From: an uncultured Oscillospiraceae bacterium
Lineage (GTDB): Bacteria > Bacillota > Clostridia > Oscillospirales > Oscillospiraceae
Reading direction: 5' to 3'
Length of the DNA stretch: 34,578 bases
Assembly (NCBI GenBank): GCA_910585265.1
Contig: CAJUCA010000032.1
Span: 1 to 34,578 of the forward strand
A program made the position numbers and the translations under genes. Shown piece by piece: positions 25,594-34,202 of the stretch (positions are counted from its first letter, which is position 1; every line of letters starts with the position of its first letter). The notes beneath the pieces were generated by a model. It did not search any database. It saw nothing but the letters and a program-made list of their open reading frames with translations, and was not told the DNA's origin.

Positions 25594-28500
25594 ATGAAAA
25601 TACTTATCCTCCATATTGGCGATTTGCATTTCAGATCTGCGGAGGACATCCGCAAGGAGTGTGTCTCGGAGATCGGTGCCGCATTGTCCTCTACTTCCAT
25701 CGGTTCCGTTGATCGCATACTCCTGTTGGTCACCGGTGACATTGCTTTCTGTGGTATGCAGGAGCAGTACGCCGCATTCAAGAAGTTCAAGACAATGCTA
25801 ATTCGCTCACTCGGCAAAAACGTGACCAGCACACACAAGTGGGTTGACATCTTTATGGTTCCGGGAAATCACGATATCGACTACTCCGGCATTGCCGGTC
25901 GGGATCATCTGTACTATGAGAATTTGTTAAGCAATCCCGTCATCGATGGCGACGAGATGTCCGCCCGAGCAGCCTATTTTGCGTATTCTCACACCTACCA
26001 TTCAATTGACTCGGCCCGACCAATGATATGCCGTCGTGTCCATTATTTCGATGGCTTCAAAATCGAGGTCAATATGCTTAACAGCACATTCTTTTCGCTG
26101 AAGTCCAACAATGACCAGGGGCTACATTACTTCACAGATGATGTCATCTCCAAACTGCTGGCACCCACTGGTGCCGATATGGCAATTACCCTTATGCACC
26201 ACTCGCACCAGTGGTTCAACGAGAACTGCAAAATTGATTTGGAAAAGGCACTCTTGGAGAAGAACACGCTGATTTTTTACGGTCATGAACACCATCTGGC
26301 AAACCAAACCATCACCTATAACGGCAAATCGCCCGCGAAAATCCTCTGCGGTGGTTGCCTGTGTGACAAAGGTAATTGGTCTGACAGCGAATTCTTTGCT
26401 TGTGTATATGATACTGATCGGTGTGAGCTGAATCACTACGGTTTCAAGTGGGATGACTCCGTCGGGATCTATCACAAAGCCCAAGTGGATCAGTGCACCC
26501 TGCCTCCTAAACGTTCCACAAATCTCCCTATTGATTATGACCAAAAGTATGTCTCTGGCGTAATGAAAGATTCATTTTTCCGAATTGCCGAAAGTATCGA
26601 GCCCTATTTCGTTTTCCCCGGGCTCACCAATACTGCTCCCACTACAGATACGGAGGGTGTCCCCGCCGACATTTTCACTCTTGACCAATTCTTTGAGAAG
26701 CTGGAGGATAAACATCGAATCGAGATTAGCGGTGGCGATTCCTCAGGCAAAAGCACTATACTTAAAATGATTTTCAAGCATTTTTTGACGCGGAAATACG
26801 TATTACTCTGCCGAGTAGATGATATCTCATCAAAAAACCGCAGACGAATCATTAAAACCCTGTTTGAAACCACCTATGGAGAATCCCCCCTCGAATACGA
26901 GAAATTTTTGCGGCTTGACAAATCCGAGAAGGTTATTCTAATTGATGATATTCACCTCATCCACCCGCAACACGTATCGGATTTTCTGACTGGAATTGAG
27001 GATGAGTTCGGATACATTATCTACACTACAAGCAACACCATTAAGCTGGATATTGAAGAAAGAATCAAGGCAGCGATAGCCCAAGACTCCTATACAAGCT
27101 ACCGCGTATTACCGCTAAACCTGAAAAAGAGGCAAGAGCTGGTAGAGAAAATTATTCTTCTGAAGAGTCCCAAAATCTCGGATTATGACAGAGCAACCCT
27201 ACTGAATAGTCTCGTTGGCATTCTTAAACTACAGCGCCGTTACATTCCTCTGACTCCCCAGGTTGTTATCTATTTTACCGACTACTACATATCCCACCAG
27301 CTCGATGCCGCCCAAGGCGATGCTGGCATCTTTGGGAAGGTTTTCGAGGCCTCGATTACAAACGCTATCGCGCCGTATGCATCCGGGTGTCTAACGGTAG
27401 ATAAGGTGTTTGCCATCTTGAGCAAGATTGCGTTTTACATACACGAAAATAAGCGTTACCCTATCAGCCACGCTGAGATCGTCCAGGTGGTGAATCAGTA
27501 TTGCGAGGATTACGGCACTGCAGTCTCCTCCCACGAATTTATTCGCATTATCCTGGATGCACATATTCTGCGTAGCTACGACGAAAGCGAACTCTACAAG
27601 TTCGGCAACAATAATTACCTGGCGTACTTCGTCGCAAGCGAAATATACAATAACAACGATGAGGATGCTGTGCGGAAGTGCCTGGAGTACGCCTGCTTCG
27701 GCATCAACTCCTCCATACTCATGTTTGTGACGTATTTGGCTGAGAGCAAACGATTTATTGATGCCTTTCTCCAGGCCCTGGACAAAGTGACGGAATCTTG
27801 GGCAGAATTCTCTTTCGACATGAAAGAAATCTCCCATTTGAACAACATGGTTCTGGATGGGAATGAACTGCTTCCCCCATCCGACGAGGACATTGCTTTG
27901 GATAGAGCAGCGGATGAGGAGAAGGATCGACTGGAGATCGAAAATGCTACGGTAGATATTATCAATATCTACGATTATAATGAGGACGATGTTGTCAAAC
28001 TGGAGAACCAACTCAGCTGTGCCATCTCTCTGCTCACACTGGTATCCCGTTGCCTTCCGAATTTTGAGCACAAGCTAAGGCGTCAAGAAAAGGAGGCACT
28101 AATTCGCGCACTATACCAGATTCCAAACAAGATTTTTTACGCCTGGGCATCGGAAGTGGAAAAGTGCCAGGATATGCTACTTCGCCTAATCCGTGAAATC
28201 GAGACCGATGAGTTCACCCGAAGAAAATATACCGGCGACCAAGCAAAAACCATCCTTCAGAACAACTCGTTGTCACTCCTACTTGAACTGTACTACGTGG
28301 TGGCTAACAGTGCATATCGGGAAAATACATACGAGTATTTGATTGGCACGGCCTCGTCTCTGATTGATTTTGATGCAGAGACACATTCGTTGGAGCAGCT
28401 GGCAGTCCTCGATAAGGCAAAGAATTTTTCCGCTTTCATTACTCTTGCCCGAAAGTTGAAGGATTCAACAAGAAACTCGGCGGCGCAACTGGCTACCCTC

Positions 28501-28638
28501 CGTATGGCACATCATTTTCTGATAAAGGGAATCCAGAATCCTAAGCAGGCTGACAGGATTAAAAGTGAGTTTTTCCCAGGCGCTAAAAAGCCAGCGCTTG
28601 TATACCAAAGAAATATTTCTCAAAAAAAGAATAGCTGA
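25594..28638 (+). CDS. Calcineurin-like phosphoesterase fused to a STAND-type NTPase (1014 aa)
   Basis: One protein combines an N-terminal metallophosphoesterase and a P-loop NTPase. Phosphoesterase motifs are GDLH (Asp10, His12), VTGDIAF (Asp49), PGNHDIDYS (Asn92, His93), LMHHSH (about 202) and YGHEHH (230-233). After a linker, ISGGDSSGKSTIL is the Walker A (Lys386) and KVILIDDIHLI the Walker B (Asp451, 452). The rest, about 500 residues, is helical and may be a sensor. The start at 25594 is chosen because MKILILHIGDLH is the family's usual beginning and AAAGGTGAG precedes it. An effector-NTPase-sensor layout resembles bacterial NLR-like (STAND) antiphage proteins; the phosphoesterase would be the effector. 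This role is inferred. Confidence 0.83.
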   Translation: MKILILHIGDLHFRSAEDIRKECVSEIGAALSSTSIGSVDRILLLVTGDIAFCGMQEQYAAFKKFKTMLIRSLGKNVTSTHKWVDIFMVPGNHDIDYSGIAGRDHLYYENLLSNPVIDGDEMSARAAYFAYSHTYHSIDSARPMICRRVHYFDGFKIEVNMLNSTFFSLKSNNDQGLHYFTDDVISKLLAPTGADMAITLMHHSHQWFNENCKIDLEKALLEKNTLIFYGHEHHLANQTITYNGKSPAKILCGGCLCDKGNWSDSEFFACVYDTDRCELNHYGFKWDDSVGIYHKAQVDQCTLPPKRSTNLPIDYDQKYVSGVMKDSFFRIAESIEPYFVFPGLTNTAPTTDTEGVPADIFTLDQFFEKLEDKHRIEISGGDSSGKSTILKMIFKHFLTRKYVLLCRVDDISSKNRRRIIKTLFETTYGESPLEYEKFLRLDKSEKVILIDDIHLIHPQHVSDFLTGIEDEFGYIIYTTSNTIKLDIEERIKAAIAQDSYTSYRVLPLNLKKRQELVEKIILLKSPKISDYDRATLLNSLVGILKLQRRYIPLTPQVVIYFTDYYISHQLDAAQGDAGIFGKVFEASITNAIAPYASGCLTVDKVFAILSKIAFYIHENKRYPISHAEIVQVVNQYCEDYGTAVSSHEFIRIILDAHILRSYDESELYKFGNNNYLAYFVASEIYNNNDEDAVRKCLEYACFGINSSILMFVTYLAESKRFIDAFLQALDKVTESWAEFSFDMKEISHLNNMVLDGNELLPPSDEDIALDRAADEEKDRLEIENATVDIINIYDYNEDDVVKLENQLSCAISLLTLVSRCLPNFEHKLRRQEKEALIRALYQIPNKIFYAWASEVEKCQDMLLRLIREIETDEFTRRKYTGDQAKTILQNNSLSLLLELYYVVANSAYRENTYEYLIGTASSLIDFDAETHSLEQLAVLDKAKNFSAFITLARKLKDSTRNSAAQLATLRMAHHFLIKGIQNPKQADRIKSEFFPGAKKPALVYQRNISQKKNS

Positions 28639-28661
28639 TTTACCCGTTTCGTGCAATTTTT

Positions 28662-28699
28662 AACCTCTGCCGTGTCATACTGGCAGAGGTTTTCTTTTT
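28662..28699 (+). terminator. Rho-independent terminator
   Basis: A perfect 10-bp stem (AACCTCTGCC 28662-28671 / GGCAGAGGTT 28682-28691) is followed by TTCTTTTT. It lies 24 nt after the phosphoesterase-NTPase stop codon. Confidence 0.88.
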
Positions 28700-28771
28700 C
28701 GCGGGAGAATAAGCTCCCTCGCAGGAGGCAGAAATCTCAGTTACAAAAATACGGAAGGAGCAAACGAGCTC

Positions 28772-28954
28772 ATGGACTGTATGCAGAAGCTTCAGTGCTA
28801 CTTTGACATGGCAAAAATTGACTATTACGCTGGATCCATAAAAGGCCTACAGGAATTGATCCACCAATCCACTGGAAACCTCATCTCTCTGTGTATAATT
28901 GAGGAGTACTTGTTTTGTGCAGACGGAAAATCTATGCCTACGCTCCTGCAATGA
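28772..28954 (+). CDS. Small ORF of unknown function (60 aa)
   Basis: The ATG has AAGGAG at 28755-28760, and the frame lies after a terminator and before core repeat 3. The peptide reads MDCMQKLQCYFDMAKIDYYA and includes LIHQSTGNLISLCIIEEYLF, with four cysteines. I recognise no family. It could be a short real gene (for example an antitoxin or inhibitor) or chance. The ribosome binding site and lack of overlap with other genes are the only support. Confidence 0.35.
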   Translation: MDCMQKLQCYFDMAKIDYYAGSIKGLQELIHQSTGNLISLCIIEEYLFCADGKSMPTLLQ

Positions 28955-29124
28955 TGAGGAGGGGCGGGAGAATCTATCAATTCTATAAAGCTTTAGAAAG
29001 ATAGAACATTACAGGCTGAGTTTTGTCAGCAGAAGGTTTCTGCTACTGGTGTAATATTCGGTTAAGCCGAAGTCTTATTGTCCTTCTAAAACAATACAAG
29101 TTCTCAACCCGTTGCACGCAATAT

Positions 29125-29158
29125 TTTCCGAAAAAAGCGATTTTGCCACATTGCGCCA
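29125..29158 (+). repeat. Core repeat 3, boundary of modules 2 and 3
   Basis: TTTCCGAAAAAAGCGATTTT then GCCACATTGCGCCA. It shares its first half with copy 1 and its second half with copy 2. It is the main feature of the 399-nt gap between 28955 and 29353. Confidence 0.75.
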
Positions 29159-29163
29159 ACCAT

Positions 29164-29263
29164 AGAAACCTGTTTTTTGATTGATTCAAAAGGCAGGTTT
29201 CTTCCTTTTCCTATAAAAATCCTACGAAAATCCCTCTGAATTTAGTCCTTGACAGGGATTTTC
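29164..29263 (+). promoter_or_regulatory. Two hairpins after core repeat 3
   Basis: Stem 1 pairs 29164-29180 with 29186-29202 over about 17 bp including two G-U pairs (outer arms AGAAACCTG / CAGGTTTCT). Stem 2 is 10 bp (GAAAATCCCT 29226-29235 / AGGGATTTTC 29254-29263). The order and spacing follow modules 1 and 2. Confidence 0.7.
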
Positions 29264-29353
29264 ACCGGAAACAGCCGCTTTAAACCCACATATACGTATC
29301 AATTCATTTTTAGTAAATACACATATTCGTGACTTTTGAAAGGAGATACCATC

Positions 29354-29980
29354 ATGCCGCTTCCATATGGATTCATGTCAGCCCCAGATGGCCACATAGC
29401 TATCGACCAAGAAAAAGCCAATATTGTAAGAACTATCTATCAGCAGTATCTCTCTGGCATGAGCCTGAAAGGTATCGCTGATTTTCTTTTTGCCCAAGGT
29501 ATCCCATCACCAAGGGGCAAAGCCCAATGGACACAAGCTGTGATCAGTGACCTGCTCTCCAACCAACACTACATCGGCCCCATCATTAACTTCGATGAAT
29601 TTTTCATGGCACAGAGCGAGAAGGGTAAGCGCAGCAATATTGATGAAGATACTAATCAACGAAAGGCCACCCGATACAGCTCTCAGAGTGTACTGAGCGG
29701 CCTTTTGACTTGTGGGGAATGTGGGCGCAATTACCGACGCATCACACGCCCCTCTGGCGAAGTAGTATGGTGCTGTGCCAATCGAGTGGAGCACGGAAAA
29801 CATTTTTGCAGGCATTCGCCATTTGTTCCAGAGCAGCAGATCAAAGATGCCATATGCGAAAATCTTGGCTTGGTTACCTTCGATGAGCAGGCAGTGAAAG
29901 AATATATCGACTTTATCACAATTCATCCAGATGGAACCTTGGAATTGGAAATTCAAGAGTTGGGACTATCTTTGTCATAA
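29354..29980 (+). CDS. Serine-recombinase-family protein lacking the catalytic domain (208 aa)
   Basis: The ATG at 29354 has AAGGAGAT upstream. The protein opens at MPLPYGFMSAPDGHIAIDQE, the start of the recombinase domain, as does the 288-aa protein at 3216. It continues through LLSNQHYIGP to a zinc ribbon (LLTCGECGRNYRRITRPSGE; WCCANRVEHGKHFC) and ends LEIQELGLSLS. There is no resolvase domain. It is the complement of the 18461 protein, which has the catalytic part but no ribbon. It may be a remnant or a DNA-binding accessory. Its last codons lie in a 37-bp repeat shared with 16503. Confidence 0.83.
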   Translation: MPLPYGFMSAPDGHIAIDQEKANIVRTIYQQYLSGMSLKGIADFLFAQGIPSPRGKAQWTQAVISDLLSNQHYIGPIINFDEFFMAQSEKGKRSNIDEDTNQRKATRYSSQSVLSGLLTCGECGRNYRRITRPSGEVVWCCANRVEHGKHFCRHSPFVPEQQIKDAICENLGLVTFDEQAVKEYIDFITIHPDGTLELEIQELGLSLS

Positions 29981-29996
29981 CTTGTCTGATATAATA
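29960..29996 (+). repeat. 37-bp repeat with extended -10 promoter, copy 2
   Basis: It matches 16503-16539 at 33 of 37 positions. It spans the recombinase stop codon and ends in TGA-TATAAT (-10 at 29990-29995), placed to drive the KilA-N gene 32 nt downstream. Confidence 0.65.
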
Positions 29997-30026
29997 GCCC
30001 TATATGCAGGTATAGGGGGATCATTC

Positions 30027-30632
30027 ATGACGGATCGAGAAGCTCAAATCGAAGCGCAGTGGACATACGAAATCTCCAAGGAAAAGGTTCTAAAGCGGCT
30101 TGTGAAAAAGGGAATCATGACTCAAGCTGAGGCTGACGATCTTTCTGAAAGAATGCTTGAACAGTTGGACACCGACAAGATTCCCGGCTTTCGGTTATCT
30201 CCGCTTGGTGAAAAGATGCGTACTAATGGTTCATGCCTTAACCCCTATGTTTCCCTAACAGAAATTGCCAAAGAAAAGAAAACCTCCAGTCCAAGCTACC
30301 TCATCCAAAGCTGGTTGCGGAGTAATACGACAGTTGAATATTTACGAATGTGGGAGAAAATCTACAATCCCAAGTTTCAAGACAATGCCTGCGATGAACT
30401 GATTCACGCAGTACATACTACCGGCACTACATTGACGCCTTCGCTGTGGATTCGTTCCACCCACGCCAAAGGGATAAAAACAAGCCGTGGCAAAGGGGGC
30501 GGGACGATTGCCCATCCAGAAATCGCAGAGATGTTCCGGGCTTGGCTTTTTCCAGAGTTTATGCTGAAACTGGTTCAATGGTATCAGGGCTTTTATCATG
30601 ATAGACATAATGGCGAGGAGGTAGAACTATGA
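30027..30632 (+). CDS. KilA-N domain protein (201 aa)
   Basis: The ATG at 30027 has GGGGGAT upstream. Residues 1-60 form a charged helical region (SKEKVLKRLVKKGIMTQAEA). Residues about 70-195 match the KilA-N domain: YVSLTEIAKEKKTSSPSYLI, QSWLRSNTTVEYLRMWEKIY, LTPSLWIRSTHAKGI, RGKGGGTIAHPEIAEMF. KilA-N is a DNA-binding domain common in phages and mobile elements. The 4-nt ATGA overlap with the next gene shows coupled translation with the KAP NTPase. It could sense phage DNA for the NTPase or be its regulator (inference). Confidence 0.85.
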   Translation: MTDREAQIEAQWTYEISKEKVLKRLVKKGIMTQAEADDLSERMLEQLDTDKIPGFRLSPLGEKMRTNGSCLNPYVSLTEIAKEKKTSSPSYLIQSWLRSNTTVEYLRMWEKIYNPKFQDNACDELIHAVHTTGTTLTPSLWIRSTHAKGIKTSRGKGGGTIAHPEIAEMFRAWLFPEFMLKLVQWYQGFYHDRHNGEEVEL

Positions 30633-32008
30633 AAAGTTACAGTTATAAACCAACAGATGACAATGTGCTCCATTTATTAAAATCTAACTTAATCGGGCGA
30701 AAACAAGATATCATGCGGTTTTTGGCCCTTTTATCAAACATGGAGGGTGATTGTTACTCGATTGCTCTCAACGGGGAATGGGGTTCAGGCAAAACATTTT
30801 TTATTAAACAAGTCAAACTGCTACTGGATGCCAAAAACCCTTATTCGCAGATGCCTGATGACCTGCGTAAAGAAGTCATAAAGATAGTTGATTCGAATTT
30901 CTCTGTTCCAGAAAGCTGCACAACAATCTACTATGATGCATGGATAAATGACAATCACGATGATCCGATACTATCATTAGTTTATGCCACTATGGTTAGC
31001 AACCAAATCAAGTTTTCCCCTGAAAAGAACCGCTCCTTAAGTGATGCCGCTGCTGCACTTGCTTCTGTCATAAGTGGTCGCGATATCTCCGCGCTTCTCA
31101 GTCAGGCAAAAGGCACTGACACATTTGTAGCTTTAAGGAATGCAGATAACATACATAGGCTTGTGAGAGAATTTCTTGATCAATTGATTCAAGAACACGG
31201 AAATCGCTTAGTTTTCTTTATTGATGAACTTGATCGCTGCAAGCCGAATTACGCAATTCGGTTTTTAGAACGCATCAAACACTATTTAGATGATGATCGC
31301 ATAACTTTCGTTTTTGCCGTTAGTCTATCTCAACTTCAATGGACCGTAAAGAGTTACTATGGTTCAGAGTTCAATTCGACTCGATATTTAGACAAGTTCT
31401 TTGATCTTCGGATATCGTTGCGAAGTATCGACCACGAATCTTTTTTCAGTCGTCAACTTGATATAGGACACAACTACATTTTCGAGACAGTGTGCATTGA
31501 GGCCGCAAAGTATTTCAATTTTTCTTTGCGCGAAGCAGAACGATATGGGCAGATGATGAAAATAGCTGGTAGTGCTATTCGAAAACACTCAGGAGGATTT
31601 TCTGAAGCAAACGCAAAAGTTTTTTCTTTGTGTTATGTTGTACCCATTGTACTTGCTCTTCAAATGTACGATATCGACTTGTATAATAGATTTATGGCAG
31701 GTTTAGATTCGGGTCCGATGATTGATATCCTATTATGCCCCAATATTGAGCTTCGAACGGATTTTCTCCTTTTCAGCCAAGAAACATACGATTCAGAAAG
31801 TCGCATTATAAACTGTGCAGGCAATGAAAGATCAGTTCCGTTGTCTGATAGATTGAAAGAAATTTACACAGTACTTTTCTCAAAAAATAATGGACATTAC
31901 CATCGCGGAGTTACCATTGGAAGGATGACTTTTGAAAATTCAACACGCTGTTGCATTGAAGAAATTGCTTCGATGCTCTCTCCTCAGTCGGAGTATCAAT
32001 TTGAATAG
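30629..32008 (+). CDS. KAP-family P-loop NTPase (459 aa)
   Basis: The Walker A is ALNGEWGSGKTFFI (Lys55) and the Walker B LVFFIDELDRCKP (Asp199, Glu200, Asp202), diagnostic of the KAP group of STAND-like NTPases. FVFAVSLSQLQ is the sensor strand. Many KAP proteins have membrane helices between Walker A and B. Here the segment is short and only mildly hydrophobic (DAAAALASVISG), so the protein is probably soluble. KAP NTPases occur in bacterial conflict loci. Gene composition is more AT-rich than the rest of the window, suggesting separate origin. The stop lies inside a 37-bp palindrome. Confidence 0.87.
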   Translation: MKSYSYKPTDDNVLHLLKSNLIGRKQDIMRFLALLSNMEGDCYSIALNGEWGSGKTFFIKQVKLLLDAKNPYSQMPDDLRKEVIKIVDSNFSVPESCTTIYYDAWINDNHDDPILSLVYATMVSNQIKFSPEKNRSLSDAAAALASVISGRDISALLSQAKGTDTFVALRNADNIHRLVREFLDQLIQEHGNRLVFFIDELDRCKPNYAIRFLERIKHYLDDDRITFVFAVSLSQLQWTVKSYYGSEFNSTRYLDKFFDLRISLRSIDHESFFSRQLDIGHNYIFETVCIEAAKYFNFSLREAERYGQMMKIAGSAIRKHSGGFSEANAKVFSLCYVVPIVLALQMYDIDLYNRFMAGLDSGPMIDILLCPNIELRTDFLLFSQETYDSESRIINCAGNERSVPLSDRLKEIYTVLFSKNNGHYHRGVTIGRMTFENSTRCCIEEIASMLSPQSEYQFE

Positions 32009-32033
32009 TACACTAAGTGTACTATTCAAATTG
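31997..32033. terminator. Perfect 37-bp palindrome at the end of the KAP gene
   Basis: Eighteen-base arms (31997-32014 and 32016-32033) around a single A at 32015 are exact reverse complements. It covers the last codons and stop (TAG 32006-32008). It may act as a terminator, although only GCTTT follows, or as a protein-binding site. Confidence 0.6.
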
Positions 32034-32100
32034 CTTTAAAACGGTGAATCACTTTTTGATACTTTAATGCAGGCTGATACGCATTGTTGAGGTGACTGAT

Positions 32101-34182
32101 ATGACGATTCAAGATATGAAAACCCATTTTTTCAATGTCTACAAAAACCGAAAAGCGGACTTGGCTTTGCCGCGCGGGGATCAGGAGCGACTTCTGGAGG
32201 ATAAATACCCAGTAAAAGACCTTTTGACCGACGGGATGATCGATGCCCGTATGCGGTCCGTCCTTGATACCTTCGTGATCCGTTCATCGGATGAGGACTA
32301 TTTTGATGCAACGCAGATTCGCCGCTTTTCGGATCAGCTCTATTTAGAACACGGACTATTTCAGGAAAATCCCATAGAGGCGCGGGATATCATCGAAGTT
32401 TTGCGCTATCACCTAAAAGCCGGGTATAGGTATTCGACAGAGATGACGGAAAAACTTTTTGACTGGGCCTTTGACTTGTACCTCTATGCCCCTAAATTCT
32501 ACCACGGTCCCAATGGAACCGAACCTTTGGATCGACAACTCAGGGCGGCAAGACGCCTGCGGCAATATATCTCACGAGATTGGACTGTACAGCATGGGCG
32601 AATTTATATGGATCAGTCTATCATGGAAGAGCTACAGCAGGAATTGGAGCGTAAGATTGCCCAGATCGGTGGACTTGCCGTTTTGCTGTGGCTGTTTCAG
32701 AATGAATTCCTATCGTTCTACAATAAGCAGCTGGATCATTTTTTTATCGTTCGTCCCAAACGCAGTGGAAAAGATTACTTGACGCTTCCAAAAACCGCTG
32801 TTCCCATCAATTACCTGATTCAACTTGCACTAAAGTATGTCACACCTCGGATTGGCGCATATACGGTACCGGTCGCAGAAGTTGAAATCATCATAGAGAT
32901 TGCCCGGGATATGATGACTGTCCTTCACCTATCCGATGCGGAGAGTATGTCGGATATCCTTGTTCCCGCTAAAGAGATGCCAGACTATATTTCGGACAAC
33001 GCACAATATGACAGTATGTGCATTCCTTTCCAGTATGCCCCGGATTTCTGTGAATGGCTGGTAGAAAAATTCTACCTACCCTTTGCCCAAGAAGCGAAGC
33101 TGGTCAGTATCAAGCGAGCTTATCTGCCTGTGCTGCGCTGGTGTCTCAAACGGCCACCGCTGTCTTTTTTCAAAGCAGAAGATATTCAACATGAGACTGG
33201 GCTGGGTCCAAAACAGGTGCAGGATGTGCTGAATATCTGTGCACAGGCCGCTGAGGATGTTAATCGCGGTTTCCGATCGCTGGTCGATGACATGACTGCA
33301 CGAAACTACCCTTTGATCCGTCTCCCTGACGACACGTACTTCCAGCTCGATTCCCACCTCTCTGGCTATGCCTTCTGTGAGTGTATTTATCGGCAGATCA
33401 AAAGCCGAGTCAGCAATTTTGATCGGAACTTAGGTATCCCATTGGAAGTTCTGATAAAAAATAAGCTGAAGGAGCGAAAGATTCCCTTTTCTTATGGACA
33501 CTACGCCGATATGGAGGGCAAGGACAGAGACTGCGACTTGATCTTGGAGGGTACAGATAAAATCCTGTTCGTGGAGATAAAAAAGCGGCCACTTCCCGGG
33601 AAGTTTCAGCAAGGGGACAGCTTGGAAATCTTCAGCGCACTTGCGGATGGCATGGTTTATGGGCAAGTTCAGGCGCTGAGGCATCGGGTTATGCTGGAGC
33701 AAAACGGCACATTGACGCTGTATACTGATTCCACGCATGAGACCCCGTGCGCTTCGCTTTTCCTTAACGGGCGGCGCATATATACGATATCTGTATGCTT
33801 GCCAGAATACGCATTTTTTACAACAGCAGTTATTGCTCAGAAAGTCCTCTGCCTTTTGAATGGACATATTTCTGCAACCGATCCGGCTCAGGATCGCAAA
33901 CTGGATAAGTTCAATAAACTCGCCGGTGAATTTTGTGCGATAGCTTCGAGCAGCAGAGATGATGTTGAATTGAGAGTGTTCCTGCATAATTCCGCATTCC
34001 GCTCTCTACATCAGATGTGGACTGTGCTGAAACTCTGCACTGATGGAGATGTGGATCGGTTTATCCAACTCTTGGTCTGTGACTGCACTGTTGCTACTTA
34101 TAATTTGGACTTCTATCACAGCTTGCAGTGTGCGCTTGAATATAACTTCGATTGTAAGAAAGACAAAGCATTAAAGGCGTAG
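32101..34182 (+). CDS. Large protein with PD-(D/E)XK nuclease motif (693 aa)
   Basis: The ATG at 32101 has GAGGTG 6 nt upstream; a GTG at 32092 is the alternative. Most of the protein is helical and not recognised. A PD-(D/E)XK-like core lies at about 455-500: LIKNKLKERKIPFSYGHYAD, then DCDLI (Asp479) and ILFVEIKKR (Glu492, Lys494), the D-x12-ExK pattern of restriction-type nucleases. GLGPKQVQDVLNIC (about 360) resembles a helix-turn-helix. I infer a nuclease effector of module 3. It is separated from the KAP gene by the palindrome and ~90 nt, so operon membership is uncertain. Confidence 0.7.
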   Translation: MTIQDMKTHFFNVYKNRKADLALPRGDQERLLEDKYPVKDLLTDGMIDARMRSVLDTFVIRSSDEDYFDATQIRRFSDQLYLEHGLFQENPIEARDIIEVLRYHLKAGYRYSTEMTEKLFDWAFDLYLYAPKFYHGPNGTEPLDRQLRAARRLRQYISRDWTVQHGRIYMDQSIMEELQQELERKIAQIGGLAVLLWLFQNEFLSFYNKQLDHFFIVRPKRSGKDYLTLPKTAVPINYLIQLALKYVTPRIGAYTVPVAEVEIIIEIARDMMTVLHLSDAESMSDILVPAKEMPDYISDNAQYDSMCIPFQYAPDFCEWLVEKFYLPFAQEAKLVSIKRAYLPVLRWCLKRPPLSFFKAEDIQHETGLGPKQVQDVLNICAQAAEDVNRGFRSLVDDMTARNYPLIRLPDDTYFQLDSHLSGYAFCECIYRQIKSRVSNFDRNLGIPLEVLIKNKLKERKIPFSYGHYADMEGKDRDCDLILEGTDKILFVEIKKRPLPGKFQQGDSLEIFSALADGMVYGQVQALRHRVMLEQNGTLTLYTDSTHETPCASLFLNGRRIYTISVCLPEYAFFTTAVIAQKVLCLLNGHISATDPAQDRKLDKFNKLAGEFCAIASSSRDDVELRVFLHNSAFRSLHQMWTVLKLCTDGDVDRFIQLLVCDCTVATYNLDFYHSLQCALEYNFDCKKDKALKA

Positions 34183-34202
34183 ATTTCATTGCAACGCTAC
34201 AC

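Noticed and set aside
24690..29263. CRISPR array interpretation of the repeats
   Set aside because: The repeats are kilobases apart and no short regularly spaced repeats or cas genes are present.
30027..34182. Treating KilA-N, KAP and nuclease genes as one proven operon
   Set aside because: The palindrome and ~90 nt gap before the third gene could end transcription. Only the first two are clearly coupled.
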